Of a stretch of DNA of 12,617 nucleotides, positions 1 through 5,053 are shown one piece after another. The stretch comes from Anaerolineales bacterium (GTDB lineage Bacteria; Chloroflexota; Anaerolineae; Anaerolineales; Villigracilaceae), in assembly GCA_015489255.1 (NCBI GenBank), contig WGAD01000265.1, positions 1 to 12,617 of the forward strand, in the 5' to 3' direction. The notes under the pieces are model-generated. The model was not told the DNA's origin and made no database searches. It saw nothing but the letters and a program-made list of their open reading frames with translations. Each line of letters begins with the position of its first letter. Within the stretch, counting starts at the first letter, position 1. The position numbers and the translations under genes were made by a program.

Positions 1-143
1 ATGCCCTGCTTGCGGCGAGCAGCAAGCCGCATGAAGCGATCAATCTCGGCTTCCGCAATGTCCATGCTGCGGAAAACTCTATCTATGTAATACGCCTCGC
101 TGCCAAAAACCATTTGCAAAATATTTTGCTCTTGCTTTTCCAT
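1..143 (-). CDS. Small hypothetical protein, C-terminus cut by window edge
   Basis: An open frame begins with ATG at 143-141 and runs off the window at position 1, giving at least 47 residues starting MEKQEQNILQMVFGSEAYYI. It has a near-perfect ribosome binding site, GGAGGTGG, ending just before AACG and the ATG, which strongly supports both the frame and the start. The visible part is charged and soluble-looking, with no membrane segment, and looks mostly helical, with a basic stretch (RLAARRKQG) at the cut end. I do not recognise a family. It follows the same strand and style as the two other orphan genes at 433-654 and 747-968, and a 9-bp hairpin sits directly upstream of its ribosome binding site. 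The function is unknown. Confidence 0.72.
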   Translation of the reverse strand, partial: MEKQEQNILQMVFGSEAYYIDRVFRSMDIAEAEIDRFMRLAARRKQG

Positions 144-157
144 CGTTCCACCTCCGC

Positions 158-181
158 GCGCCGTGACCACACTCACGGCGC
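158..181 (-). promoter_or_regulatory. Leader hairpin next to the ribosome binding site of the 1-143 gene
   Basis: GCGCCGTGA at 158-166 and TCACGGCGC at 173-181 form a perfect 9-bp stem with loop CCACAC. In the minus-strand transcript the stem ends two bases before the GGAGGTGG ribosome binding site. It could stabilise the message or influence ribosome loading. There is no T-tract, so it is not a minus-strand terminator. Confidence 0.55.
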
Positions 182-334
182 TAATCTGGGTTAGATTGCG
201 CCCGTGGTGTGGCACAGGCGGGGAGGGTGTAAGCCCGCCCCTCGTGGTGTATTCACTTATCAAGGTGCTGGTATGGCCTGCCGAGGGCAGGCGGCTACAT
301 TCCGCTCCTTGCCCTGTCAAGGTGCTGTTTTTCT

Positions 335-358
335 GTCGCACAATAAGCATTGTGCGAC
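335..358. repeat. Perfect 10-bp inverted repeat GTCGCACAAT / ATTGTGCGAC, third copy at 421-430
   Basis: GTCGCACAAT (335-344), spacer AAGC, then its exact complement ATTGTGCGAC (349-358). The same 10-mer, with one more matching upstream T, recurs in direct orientation at 420-430, just past the stop codon of the gene at 433-654. Three copies of one 10-mer within 96 bases fit a dimeric regulator's operator, an iteron-like replication site or an RNA hairpin. No regulator gene for it is visible in the window. Confidence 0.6.
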
Positions 359-375
359 GCAATTCGCTTTTTTAC

Positions 376-397
376 GCCGCAAAATGCGGCCTTTTTT
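376..397 (+). terminator. Plus-strand terminator-like hairpin
   Basis: GCCGCA (376-381), loop AAA, TGCGGC (385-390), then C and six T at 392-397. This has the form of a short intrinsic terminator for plus-strand transcription. No plus-strand gene ends here, so it would end either an RNA made within this gap or unwanted antisense transcription. A second T-run (368-373) follows the inverted repeat at 335-358. The stem is only 6 bp with a 3-base loop, so its strength is uncertain. Confidence 0.5.
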
Positions 398-432
398 GGC
401 TTCTAACGGCTAAAAAATGTGTCGCACAATGT

Positions 433-654
433 TTAGTCGCCAAGGCCAGAGAACAACGTCGCAACCGGCGCGCCTTTTTCGTACCAGTAACCAGGCTCCC
501 CTTCCACCTTCCACAACCGCCCGCCAAATTCCTCAATTGCTTTTAGTGCATGGCGGGGGTCGTGATAGCGCACGTGGACATTGCGGGGCAATTCTTCGAT
601 GCTCGCAACGGTGCGTATTGGAATGCCGTAAAGCAGCAAGCGTTCAGTTAGCAT
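433..654 (-). CDS. Hypothetical protein, 73 aa
   Basis: ATG at 654-652, preceded by GAGG six bases upstream, to TAA at 435-433. The frame is open further upstream, to an ATG at 708, but that start has no good binding site and lies inside the hairpin at 688-714, so I chose 654. The protein is small and soluble, without membrane segments. It contains an alternating hydrophobic strand (NVHVRY, 26-31), a helix around HALKAIEEFGG (35-45) and an aromatic, glycine-rich segment LWKVEGEPGYWYEKG (47-61). This could form a compact alpha/beta fold. I do not recognise a family. It lies between two other small orphan genes, with leader hairpins upstream and repeats downstream, which is typical of the accessory end of a mobile element. 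Confidence 0.7.
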   Translation of the reverse strand: MLTERLLLYGIPIRTVASIEELPRNVHVRYHDPRHALKAIEEFGGRLWKVEGEPGYWYEKGAPVATLFSGLGD

Positions 655-687
655 GGTTCGCCTCGGCGTACTGCTGACCTGGGAGCG

Positions 688-714
688 AAGCACATGGCGG
701 GTAGCCATGTGCTT
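688..714 (-). promoter_or_regulatory. 11-bp perfect leader hairpin upstream of the 433-654 gene
   Basis: AAGCACATGGC (688-698), loop GGGTA, GCCATGTGCTT (704-714): eleven perfect pairs. A second, smaller hairpin, GTGGC-GGTTA-GCCAC, follows at 717-731, so two hairpins sit side by side in the gap between the genes at 747-968 and 433-654. No T-tract follows the stem on the minus strand. It ends 33 bases before the start codon at 654 and is more likely a leader or processing structure, or a protein-binding site, than a terminator. Confidence 0.55.
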
Positions 715-746
715 GTGTGGCGGTTAGCCACGGTGCAGCGGTTAGA

Positions 747-968
747 TTAGGCAGTTTCAATGGGCATGAGATGAGCCAGCAAAACTTTGTAATCTTCTGG
801 CTTTTTCCTGGAGACAAAGAAAACGAAGTCACAAAGAGGGATTTCCTTGTCCCAAATCTCACGCCACAGCCGCTTCATTGCCCCCCACGAAAAAGGGACA
901 ATATCAGCGGAAAACCAAATACCAGGCGCACAGTAGTCAAGTTCCACATACAAGCGCCAGCCAAACAT
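747..968 (-). CDS. Hypothetical protein, 73 aa
   Basis: ATG at 968-966 to TAA at 749-747. The start is fixed by AGGAGGTG four bases upstream, one of the best ribosome binding sites in the window. The frame stays open upstream to 1175, but the translation there is poor and overlaps the neighbouring gene's end. The protein starts MFGWRLYVELDY and is rich in tryptophan, phenylalanine and tyrosine. An N-terminal strand-like segment (FGWRLYVELDY) is followed by WSWG-like aromatic stretches, a helix MKRLWREIWDKEI (31-43) and a hydrophobic segment CDFVFFVSRK (46-55). The pattern fits a small alpha/beta domain rather than a membrane protein. No family is recognised. It has the same length as its downstream neighbour, but I see no clear sequence relationship. 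Confidence 0.7.
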   Translation of the reverse strand: MFGWRLYVELDYCAPGIWFSADIVPFSWGAMKRLWREIWDKEIPLCDFVFFVSRKKPEDYKVLLAHLMPIETA

Positions 969-982
969 GCTCCACCTCCTGC

Positions 983-1007
983 GCCCCCGCGCCGTGCTCG
1001 CGGGGGC
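983..1007 (-). promoter_or_regulatory. 9-bp GC-rich leader hairpin upstream of the 747-968 gene
   Basis: GCCCCCGCG (983-991), loop CCGTGCT, CGCGGGGGC (999-1007). In the minus-strand transcript it ends a few bases before the AGGAGGTG ribosome binding site. On the plus strand it is followed only by TTTC, too weak for a confident terminator. The rest of this gap (1008-1107) holds a 5-bp CCCCG/CGGGG stem near 1030-1048 and nothing else I can support. Confidence 0.5.
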
Positions 1008-1107
1008 TTTCAAGTCTGTGTGACCGAAGCCCCGCGCACGGTTCGGGGACGGGAGGCATACTAACCGCCCGCTCCCAAGCCAGCAGCAGGTTGTCAAGGT
1101 GCAAAAG

Positions 1108-1386
1108 TTACTGTGATAACGCCAGGAAAACGCCAAAAGCAGCGTTGCACGCCGCAGCCAAAAGTCCAAAACCACTCAAAACAATTGCTGCAATTGCCAT
1201 GCCCCGCTGGTTTGAAGAAAGCCCGGCAATTCCCAGCCCGATACCAACCAAAGCAAGCGGCAGGCCGCAAATGGGCAACAGCCAGGCTCCAAGATTGATA
1301 ACGCCCGCTACAAGCCCCATAATAGCGTACTTGTCTTTGGACGGGTCGGCGGTTTGCACATTCTGGTAAGGATACTGATATTGCAT
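1108..1386 (-). CDS. DUF4190-like small membrane protein, 92 aa
   Basis: ATG at 1386-1384, GGAG eight bases upstream, TAA at 1110-1108. It starts five bases after the stop of the 250-aa gene, so it is probably the last gene of the long operon. The N-terminus (1-20) is short, polar and tyrosine/glutamine-rich (MQYQYPYQNVQ). Two hydrophobic segments follow at about 22-56 and 63-88. The junction LGIAGLSSNQRGMAIAAIVL is typical of DUF4190-type proteins: a small glycine-rich hairpin of two helices with a polar SNQRG turn. Members of that family are common small membrane proteins of unknown role, often found beside secretion or cell-envelope genes. Family assignment is by pattern only, and the function here is unknown. 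Confidence 0.8.
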   Translation of the reverse strand: MQYQYPYQNVQTADPSKDKYAIMGLVAGVINLGAWLLPICGLPLALVGIGLGIAGLSSNQRGMAIAAIVLSGFGLLAAACNAAFGVFLALSQ

Positions 1387-1391
1387 TGGTT

Positions 1392-2144
1392 CTACTCCAA
1401 ATCATTCGCTTTCAGGTAGCCTTTGGTGTTGTCAGGTAATTGCACCCACAGCCAGCCATCGCCCTCGTCTTCCAAAACAACCACTGGCGTGTGGGGAGAT
1501 AACACCTTTCGCACCGTAGCCTTATCCGCGTCATAAAGCGACACCCACTCTCCTTTTGTCGTTCTATCGGGGGAAACAGGCCACACCACCACATCAAACG
1601 CCATCCAGCCAATAGCCATATACCCGTTCTTGGGGTATTGGACTTGCGCCCAGGTGAAGCCGCCTCCCTGTTCGCGCTTGCCCAGGTCAATGACTTCCGT
1701 GCCGTTGGGCACGCACGCCTGCGGGTTGTTGTCCGCACTGGGCGCGGGCCGAGCATAGGCGCATGAGCCTGATTGAGACCACACCACCAGCCGCGGCACG
1801 GGTGTAGGCGTAGCCGTCGCCGTAGGCGCGGGCGTAGGCGTAAAGGTTGCCTGCTGCGTGGCCGTCACCGCAGCCGCCGCGACAGCCTGCGGCTGGGGGC
1901 GCAACGTTTTCCACAGCACAGCCGCGGCAAGCGCGATACCGGCAAACAGGAAGGCCGCACAGCCCAGCACAGCAAAGGTCGCCAGTCCCTTTTGCCACCC
2001 TGCCGCCTTTTTCCACCAATCCGTTACACGCTGCCAAATCCCGTTAGGGGCTTGCTGCTCCACAGCGGGCGCGGCAGCCCCCGCCCGCAAAACTTCCCAA
2101 TCAGGGGTTTGTTTTTCATCTTCGGGGCGAGTATCGTCACTCAT
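1392..2144 (-). CDS. Single-pass membrane protein with Thr/Pro stalk and SH3-like ectodomains, 250 aa
   Basis: ATG at 2144-2142, with GGAGG seven bases upstream; its A is also the last base of the upstream gene's TAA (TAATG), which implies coupled translation. Residues 1-52 are polar and presumably cytoplasmic, 54-78 form one membrane helix, and 99-117 form a TPTPAPTATATPTP-type stalk. The outer part has two SH3-like stretches. The first spans roughly 119-185. The second, 198-249, matches the bacterial SH3 pattern well: VSLYDADKATVRKVLSPHTP, then VVVLEDEGDGWLWVQ and a final GYLKANDL. Such SH3 domains usually bind cell-wall peptides or surface partners. I infer a wall-facing accessory of the machine encoded upstream. 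Two cysteines (C128, C144) in the first domain could form a disulfide. The DNA encoding the stalk is low-complexity. Confidence 0.87.
   Translation of the reverse strand: MSDDTRPEDEKQTPDWEVLRAGAAAPAVEQQAPNGIWQRVTDWWKKAAGWQKGLATFAVLGCAAFLFAGIALAAAVLWKTLRPQPQAVAAAAVTATQQATFTPTPAPTATATPTPVPRLVVWSQSGSCAYARPAPSADNNPQACVPNGTEVIDLGKREQGGGFTWAQVQYPKNGYMAIGWMAFDVVVWPVSPDRTTKGEWVSLYDADKATVRKVLSPHTPVVVLEDEGDGWLWVQLPDNTKGYLKANDLE
1803..1846. repeat. Low-complexity GTAGGC-type hexamer repeats encoding the Thr/Pro stalk
   Basis: Degenerate tandem units around GTAGGC / GTCGCC encode alternating Thr-Pro and Thr-Ala in the stalk of the 250-aa protein. This is a coding repeat, not a mobile or CRISPR repeat. 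Similar short runs encode the CpaB tail (about 10853-10882) and the 84-aa protein's tail (about 11877-11905). Confidence 0.6.
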
Positions 2145-3424
2145 TACCACTCCTCCAACCATAACGGGGTATCAGGGGAAATCTTTGTCCACGGAATACC
2201 TATCATGCTTTCAAGGTCGGTCGCCACACCGTGCAGCCCCTCCCGTTTGCAATCGCCCACCAGCAGGGCGCGGCGCTGGGTTGTACCGGTGCAAAGAGCA
2301 ACCTTGCCGCCATTGGCTGCGGCGTTGTTCTGCCACTTCGCCCCGCGGTCTTTCTTTCCCAATTCCACCTCTACGAAAAGCCGCTGCCCTTCACGCTCTA
2401 CGGCAATATCGGGCGGCGTGGCGTTATCGGGAAGCGAAGGCATGATTTCCGTTTTCCAGCCCCGCAAACGGGCGTGCAAGGCGAACAGCAGCACGGCTAC
2501 CGTGTGCTCTGGGAAACGCTCGCCTTCATGCAGGCGGATAAGCCGCTCCCACTCGTTTTCAACAGGCGGCTTGCCGAACAGAATTTCGGCCAGCGCGCGC
2601 CCGTTGTCTCCCAAACGCACCAGCGCGAGGCGCGTCGCCGGGGATTTCAGGCGCAGGGTTTCTGCTTCCAGAAGCCCCTTTTGCAGCATGTCGTCAAACA
2701 GCCTGCGGACGCTGCCGCTGCGGGGTTTCAGGTCGTTTGCCTGGGCGACCAGCAAGTCAATTTCAGGGCGAATGCTCAACCCAAGCACGGCCACCGCAAA
2801 CAGGATTTGCGCCTGGCGCTTGCGCTGGTTGGCGTTCGCGGGGAACAAACCCCGCTGGGCTATTGGTACAGCAGAACGGGAAGGCAGTTTCAACTCGGCG
2901 ACCATCTGCGCCCAGGTTTGATAAAGCCCTTGTGTCGGGGACGGTGCGGGGGGTGCAGGCTGCACGCTTGCGGCAGGCGGCGCCGCAGCAAGTTTAGGCT
3001 TGGTTTCTTTCTTGGTTTCTTTTTGGCTGCGCGCCTGCGCCTTGTCGCGCTCGCGGCGCGCTTTTTTCAGTTCGGCTTGCAGGTCGGCCACCTGCCGCCG
3101 CAACCGCTCAATTTCCTGACGGGCTGCATTGAGTTCCTGGGCGCTTGCGCCCTTTTTCCCTTCCCCCCATTGCTTCCCCTGCTGGGTTTGCGGCAACGCC
3201 CCTTCAAAAAAGGCGCGCCATTGAGCAGGGCCCCACCCCTTCGGGATGGTGGGGTCGTCATGGCGCAGGGCGTCCAGATGTTCAGCAAGGCCGGCGCGGT
3301 GTGCAATGTCTTCCAGCAGCGCGCGGTACAGGCGCAATTGCCCCTCTAACGCCAGGCGTAAATCGCGCTCCGCTTCCAGCGCCGTTTGCTGCAAACGCTG
3401 GGCGACAACCACGGCATCACTCAT
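2144..3424 (-). CDS. Coiled-coil, winged-helix and PD-(D/E)XK-like nuclease; candidate replication-relaxation protein
   Basis: ATG at 3424-3422 with GAGG seven bases upstream; it overlaps the preceding stop by 8 nt (ATGAGTGA). The product has 426 residues. Residues 5-50 are helical and 96-145 form a strongly charged coiled coil (EIERLRRQVADLQAELKKAR), followed by a Pro/Ala linker. Residues 200-283 look like a winged helix: GSVRRLFDDMLQKGLLEAE is a recognition-helix-like stretch, and LALVRLGDNGRALAE resembles a MarR-like wing. The C-terminus (about 300-410) has PPDI with D339, then a strand LFVEVELGKK with E352 and E354, and lysines nearby. This order resembles PD-(D/E)XK folds and the winged-helix plus nuclease layout of replication-relaxation proteins of plasmids and ICEs. 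The layout is seen; family and activity are inferred. An alternative is a DNA-binding protein with a dead nuclease fold. Confidence 0.78.
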   Translation of the reverse strand: MSDAVVVAQRLQQTALEAERDLRLALEGQLRLYRALLEDIAHRAGLAEHLDALRHDDPTIPKGWGPAQWRAFFEGALPQTQQGKQWGEGKKGASAQELNAARQEIERLRRQVADLQAELKKARRERDKAQARSQKETKKETKPKLAAAPPAASVQPAPPAPSPTQGLYQTWAQMVAELKLPSRSAVPIAQRGLFPANANQRKRQAQILFAVAVLGLSIRPEIDLLVAQANDLKPRSGSVRRLFDDMLQKGLLEAETLRLKSPATRLALVRLGDNGRALAEILFGKPPVENEWERLIRLHEGERFPEHTVAVLLFALHARLRGWKTEIMPSLPDNATPPDIAVEREGQRLFVEVELGKKDRGAKWQNNAAANGGKVALCTGTTQRRALLVGDCKREGLHGVATDLESMIGIPWTKISPDTPLWLEEW

Positions 3425-3848
3425 CCCGAAGCCTCGCCAAAGCATCGTTTACCGCCTCCACAGCGTTTTTCTTGCTTCCAACACCGCTTACCCAATCCAT
3501 AATTGCCTGCGCTGCATCTGCTACGGCTGCCCGGCGGCCAGCCAGGACGGGCAAGCCCTCATCGCCCTGTACCCGTTTCAGGATTTCCTCGGCTTTCCAT
3601 GCGGTTTCAATTGTGGGTTGACCATCCACCAGGGCGGCAAGGGTTTGACCATCTTCCCGCAATGCAGCCAGTTCGCGGCTGTACTCGCGCTGAACAGCCA
3701 TAAAACGCCAGTCGCGCCACGTGAGCACATGCGGCGGGTTGGGCGTTACAGCGCGCCCCAGCGCGCCCAAAGCAACCAGGGCGACAATCACAACGAATAT
3801 CGCCGCCAGCCAAACGCCGTTGCCTTCAAGTTCCAGTTCAATCTCCAT
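3417..3848 (-). CDS. Single-pass membrane protein with helical soluble domain, 143 aa
   Basis: ATG at 3848-3846 with GGTGAGG five bases upstream; TGA at 3419-3417 overlaps the next gene's start by 8 nt. A longer reading from 3917 would start inside a hairpin region with no binding site, so I rejected it. The N-terminus is short and acidic (MEIELELEGNG), followed by one membrane helix at 12-31 (VWLAAIFVVIVALVALGAL). The remaining 110 residues are soluble and helical, with segments around 45-75 and 80-96 and an alanine-rich C-terminal helix at 105-140. I do not recognise the family. The topology, a small anchor plus a cytoplasmic or outer helical domain, and the coupling to the nuclease gene suggest it could tether or recruit that protein at the membrane, but this is conjecture. 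Confidence 0.8.
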   Translation of the reverse strand: MEIELELEGNGVWLAAIFVVIVALVALGALGRAVTPNPPHVLTWRDWRFMAVQREYSRELAALREDGQTLAALVDGQPTIETAWKAEEILKRVQGDEGLPVLAGRRAAVADAAQAIMDWVSGVGSKKNAVEAVNDALARLRDE

Positions 3849-3872
3849 GCAAGCCTCACCTGTGGGTCGGCG

Positions 3873-3912
3873 GCAGCCCGGCCTTCGTGACCGCGGCCCC
3901 CGCGCGGGCTGC
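3873..3912 (-). promoter_or_regulatory. Leader inverted repeat between the 47-aa and 143-aa genes
   Basis: GCAGCCCG (3873-3880) and CGGGCTGC (3905-3912) pair perfectly over 8 bp, and the enclosed GC-rich 24 bases can pair further (GGCC ... GGCC). In the minus transcript it lies just past the stop of the 47-aa gene and ends 24 bases before the next start codon. No T-tract follows, so I see it as a processing, stability or leader structure. Confidence 0.45.
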
Positions 3913-3913
3913 T

Positions 3914-4057
3914 TCAAGGCAAACGGTTCAGCGCCAGCAGCACGCCAGCGAATAGCCGTTGTGTCTTGACCGCAAGCAACCGACCCAAATAGGTTTCAAA
4001 CGCCAGCCAAATCAGGCTGACCCATACCGCAGCGCCAAAGGCGTTTGTTTTTCGCAT
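3914..4057 (-). CDS. Small membrane peptide, 47 aa
   Basis: ATG at 4057-4055 to TGA at 3916-3914, giving MRKTNAFGAAVWVSLIWLAF and ending in LLALNRLP. AAAGGA lies nine bases upstream of the start, an acceptable binding site. The peptide has a basic N-terminus, a hydrophobic segment at about 7-21 and a second, weaker one at about 36-44, with basic residues between (R27, K31, R34). This is a plausible one- or two-pass membrane peptide. It fills a space in an otherwise tightly packed operon and is on the same strand. I do not know its function; small hydrophobic peptides next to pilus or secretion genes are sometimes assembly factors. Because it is so short, I am only moderately sure it is translated. 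Confidence 0.55.
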   Translation of the reverse strand: MRKTNAFGAAVWVSLIWLAFETYLGRLLAVKTQRLFAGVLLALNRLP

Positions 4058-4067
4058 GGCACACCGT

Positions 4068-4096
4068 CCTTTGTGTCGTAGTGAACGAAACAAAGG
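4068..4096 (-). promoter_or_regulatory. Stem that would cover the ribosome binding site of the 47-aa gene
   Basis: CCTTTGT (4068-4074) and ACAAAGG (4090-4096) form a 7-bp stem with a 15-base loop. The minus-strand AAAGGA binding site of the gene starting at 4057 lies in one arm, so the fold would hide it from ribosomes. The stem is short and A/T-rich, so its stability at the organism's growth temperature is unknown. Confidence 0.4.
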
Positions 4097-4112
4097 GCAC
4101 GTTGTGCTGCGT

Positions 4113-4147
4113 GCACACCGCAGCCCCGCGGGTGCGCCGCGGTGTGC
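4113..4147 (-). promoter_or_regulatory. 9-bp GC-rich inverted repeat after the second TadE-like gene
   Basis: GCACACCGC (4113-4121) and GCGGTGTGC (4139-4147) pair perfectly; the loop contains the palindrome CCCGCGGG (4125-4132). It begins 20 bases after the stop codon at 4168 in transcript order. Without a T-tract it is not a clear intrinsic terminator, but such a stem could mark the 3' boundary of the pilus genes or protect that message from decay. Confidence 0.45.
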
Positions 4148-4167
4148 TGCGCCTTTGACGCTGCAGA

Positions 4168-4638
4168 TTATGGCTGTAAAGGTACAGGGTTGAAAAGCGC
4201 CTCAACCGTTGTTTCGTACTGCAACGGTATCGCGGCGCGGACACCCCAGACGCGATACTCGGCTGCGCCTGTACAGGTCACGTTGACGCCCCGCCCATCT
4301 GCTGCTTTTGTAACCTTTGCATCAAACGAAGGGAAAGAGATCACGCCATTGTGATACATCTCTCTGGTTGCCAAACGCAACCATGAGCCGCCAATGCGTT
4401 TCACGGTCGCTGCAATAACCAAAGTGTCGCCATGCTCACGATAGCGCGGCAGGTCGGCTTGCTGCGCCCCCGTCAGGCATCCCGTGTTCACGGCATTACG
4501 CATCACGTGTACCGTTTGCACCAGGCGCACGCTGTTGACCAGCGCCAAAATCATTGGCGGGATTGCCAGCATGAACACAGCCACCCACACCATTGAGCCG
4601 CCTGAGCCGCCGCGGGGGGAAAGCCACTGCTTCCGCAT
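4168..4638 (-). CDS. TadE/TadG-like anchored minor pilin, 156 aa
   Basis: ATG at 4638-4636, fused to the stop of the upstream gene as TAATG; GAGG lies seven bases upstream. A second ATG two codons earlier (4644) sits directly on the GAGGG and is less likely. Residues 1-15 are basic and glycine/serine-rich (MRKQWLSPRGGSGG), 16-38 are a membrane helix (MVWVAVFMLAIPPMILALV), and the rest is an outer beta-rich domain with strands such as DTLVIAATVKRIGG, VNVTCTG and the final YETTVEALF. C54 and C122 could form a disulfide. TadE-like proteins are low-abundance pseudopilins that help assemble Flp pili. The N-terminus lacks the ED motif found in the neighbouring pilin and TadE, so this one may not be processed by the peptidase. 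I am fairly sure of the TadE/G style, less of the exact family. Confidence 0.75.
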   Translation of the reverse strand: MRKQWLSPRGGSGGSMVWVAVFMLAIPPMILALVNSVRLVQTVHVMRNAVNTGCLTGAQQADLPRYREHGDTLVIAATVKRIGGSWLRLATREMYHNGVISFPSFDAKVTKAADGRGVNVTCTGAAEYRVWGVRAAIPLQYETTVEALFNPVPLQP

Positions 4639-5042
4639 TACCATCCCTCTTTCCGAAAGTAACTTACCGCGCGCCCGTGAAGGGTTGGCGGCGTCTTCAC
4701 GCCGAACATGGCGGCAAGGCCGCGGAACCAGTTAGGCACGTCGTAGGTCACGGTGACTGTAACCCGCTCCCCGCGCCTGGCGGGGGCGGTTGCGGCAACA
4801 TGAAACTGCGCGCCGATGGGCAGTTTCTTTAGCCTGCTCTGGGCTGCGGTGACGGCCACGGCTTGCTGGTTGGCCTGCGCCACGGTTGCCCGCCGCGCGG
4901 CGTACTCCGCAGCGTTTGACGCAGAAACCCCGGCAAGCCCGTACAGGAACACATTGAGCATTGCCAGGGTCACAAGCAGCAGGATGGGGAGCGTGAGCGC
5001 GTCTTCAATCAGACGCGCTCGCTCGTCTCTAAAAAACCTCAT
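4638..5042 (-). CDS. tadE: TadE-like minor pilin, 134 aa
   Basis: ATG at 5042-5040 with GGAGG five bases upstream; its TAA shares a base with the next start (TAATG). The sequence begins MRFFRDERARLIEDALTLPI: a basic N-terminus, then the acidic pair E13-D14 at the start of a membrane helix (15-37), which is the TadE arrangement (charged N-terminus, Glu, then LPLLLL-like helix). A helical stretch of Ala/Gln (40-72) follows, then a strand-rich C-terminal part with RRGERVTVTVTYDVPNWF, which resembles the end of TadE domains. TadE proteins are pseudopilins of the Tad pilus. The segment RARLIEDAL closely matches RARFVEDGL in the pilin encoded just upstream, suggesting that both are substrates of the peptidase encoded at 5284-5706. 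Confidence 0.85.
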   Translation of the reverse strand: MRFFRDERARLIEDALTLPILLLVTLAMLNVFLYGLAGVSASNAAEYAARRATVAQANQQAVAVTAAQSRLKKLPIGAQFHVAATAPARRGERVTVTVTYDVPNWFRGLAAMFGVKTPPTLHGRAVSYFRKEGW

Positions 5043-5053
5043 ACGCCCCTCCG

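Larger units (their letters stand above)
144..432. other. 289-base gene-free stretch rich in hairpins and short repeats
   Basis: I see no convincing gene here; plus-strand open frames lack ribosome binding sites and plausible proteins. The stretch holds perfect hairpins at 158-181 and 276-292 (7-bp arms, loop GAG), an inverted repeat at 335-358 with a third half-copy at 421-430, a plus-strand terminator-like element at 376-397, and an 11-bp direct repeat TCAAGGTGCTG at 260-270 and 317-327. The density of symmetrical elements fits a control region, a structured plus-strand RNA or part of a replication origin. The sequence alone does not decide between these. Confidence 0.6.

Noticed and set aside
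315-327. Minus-strand TTGACA at 320-315 as a promoter -35 box (another at 1097-1092)
   Set aside because: No acceptable -10 hexamer at 16-18 bp in either case: the 17-bp position gives TAGCCG or a GC-rich sequence. Only TAGTAT at 1063-1058 resembles one, and it is 28 bp away.
163-677. Plus-strand open frames over the left intergenic region
   Set aside because: No ribosome binding site, atypical composition, and overlap with hairpins, a terminator and the minus-strand 73-aa gene.
983-1007. GC-rich hairpin as a plus-strand terminator
   Set aside because: Only three T follow the stem, and no plus-strand gene ends there.
1803-1846. Short regular repeats as a CRISPR array
   Set aside because: The units are degenerate hexamers in frame with a Thr/Pro stalk, with no spacers of constant length and no cas genes.
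1773-3349. Long plus-strand open frames opposite the SH3-like and nuclease genes (up to 382 aa)
   Set aside because: Their translations are Arg/Pro/Cys-rich shadow sequence without domains or ribosome binding sites. The minus-strand genes have clear domains, overlaps and binding sites.
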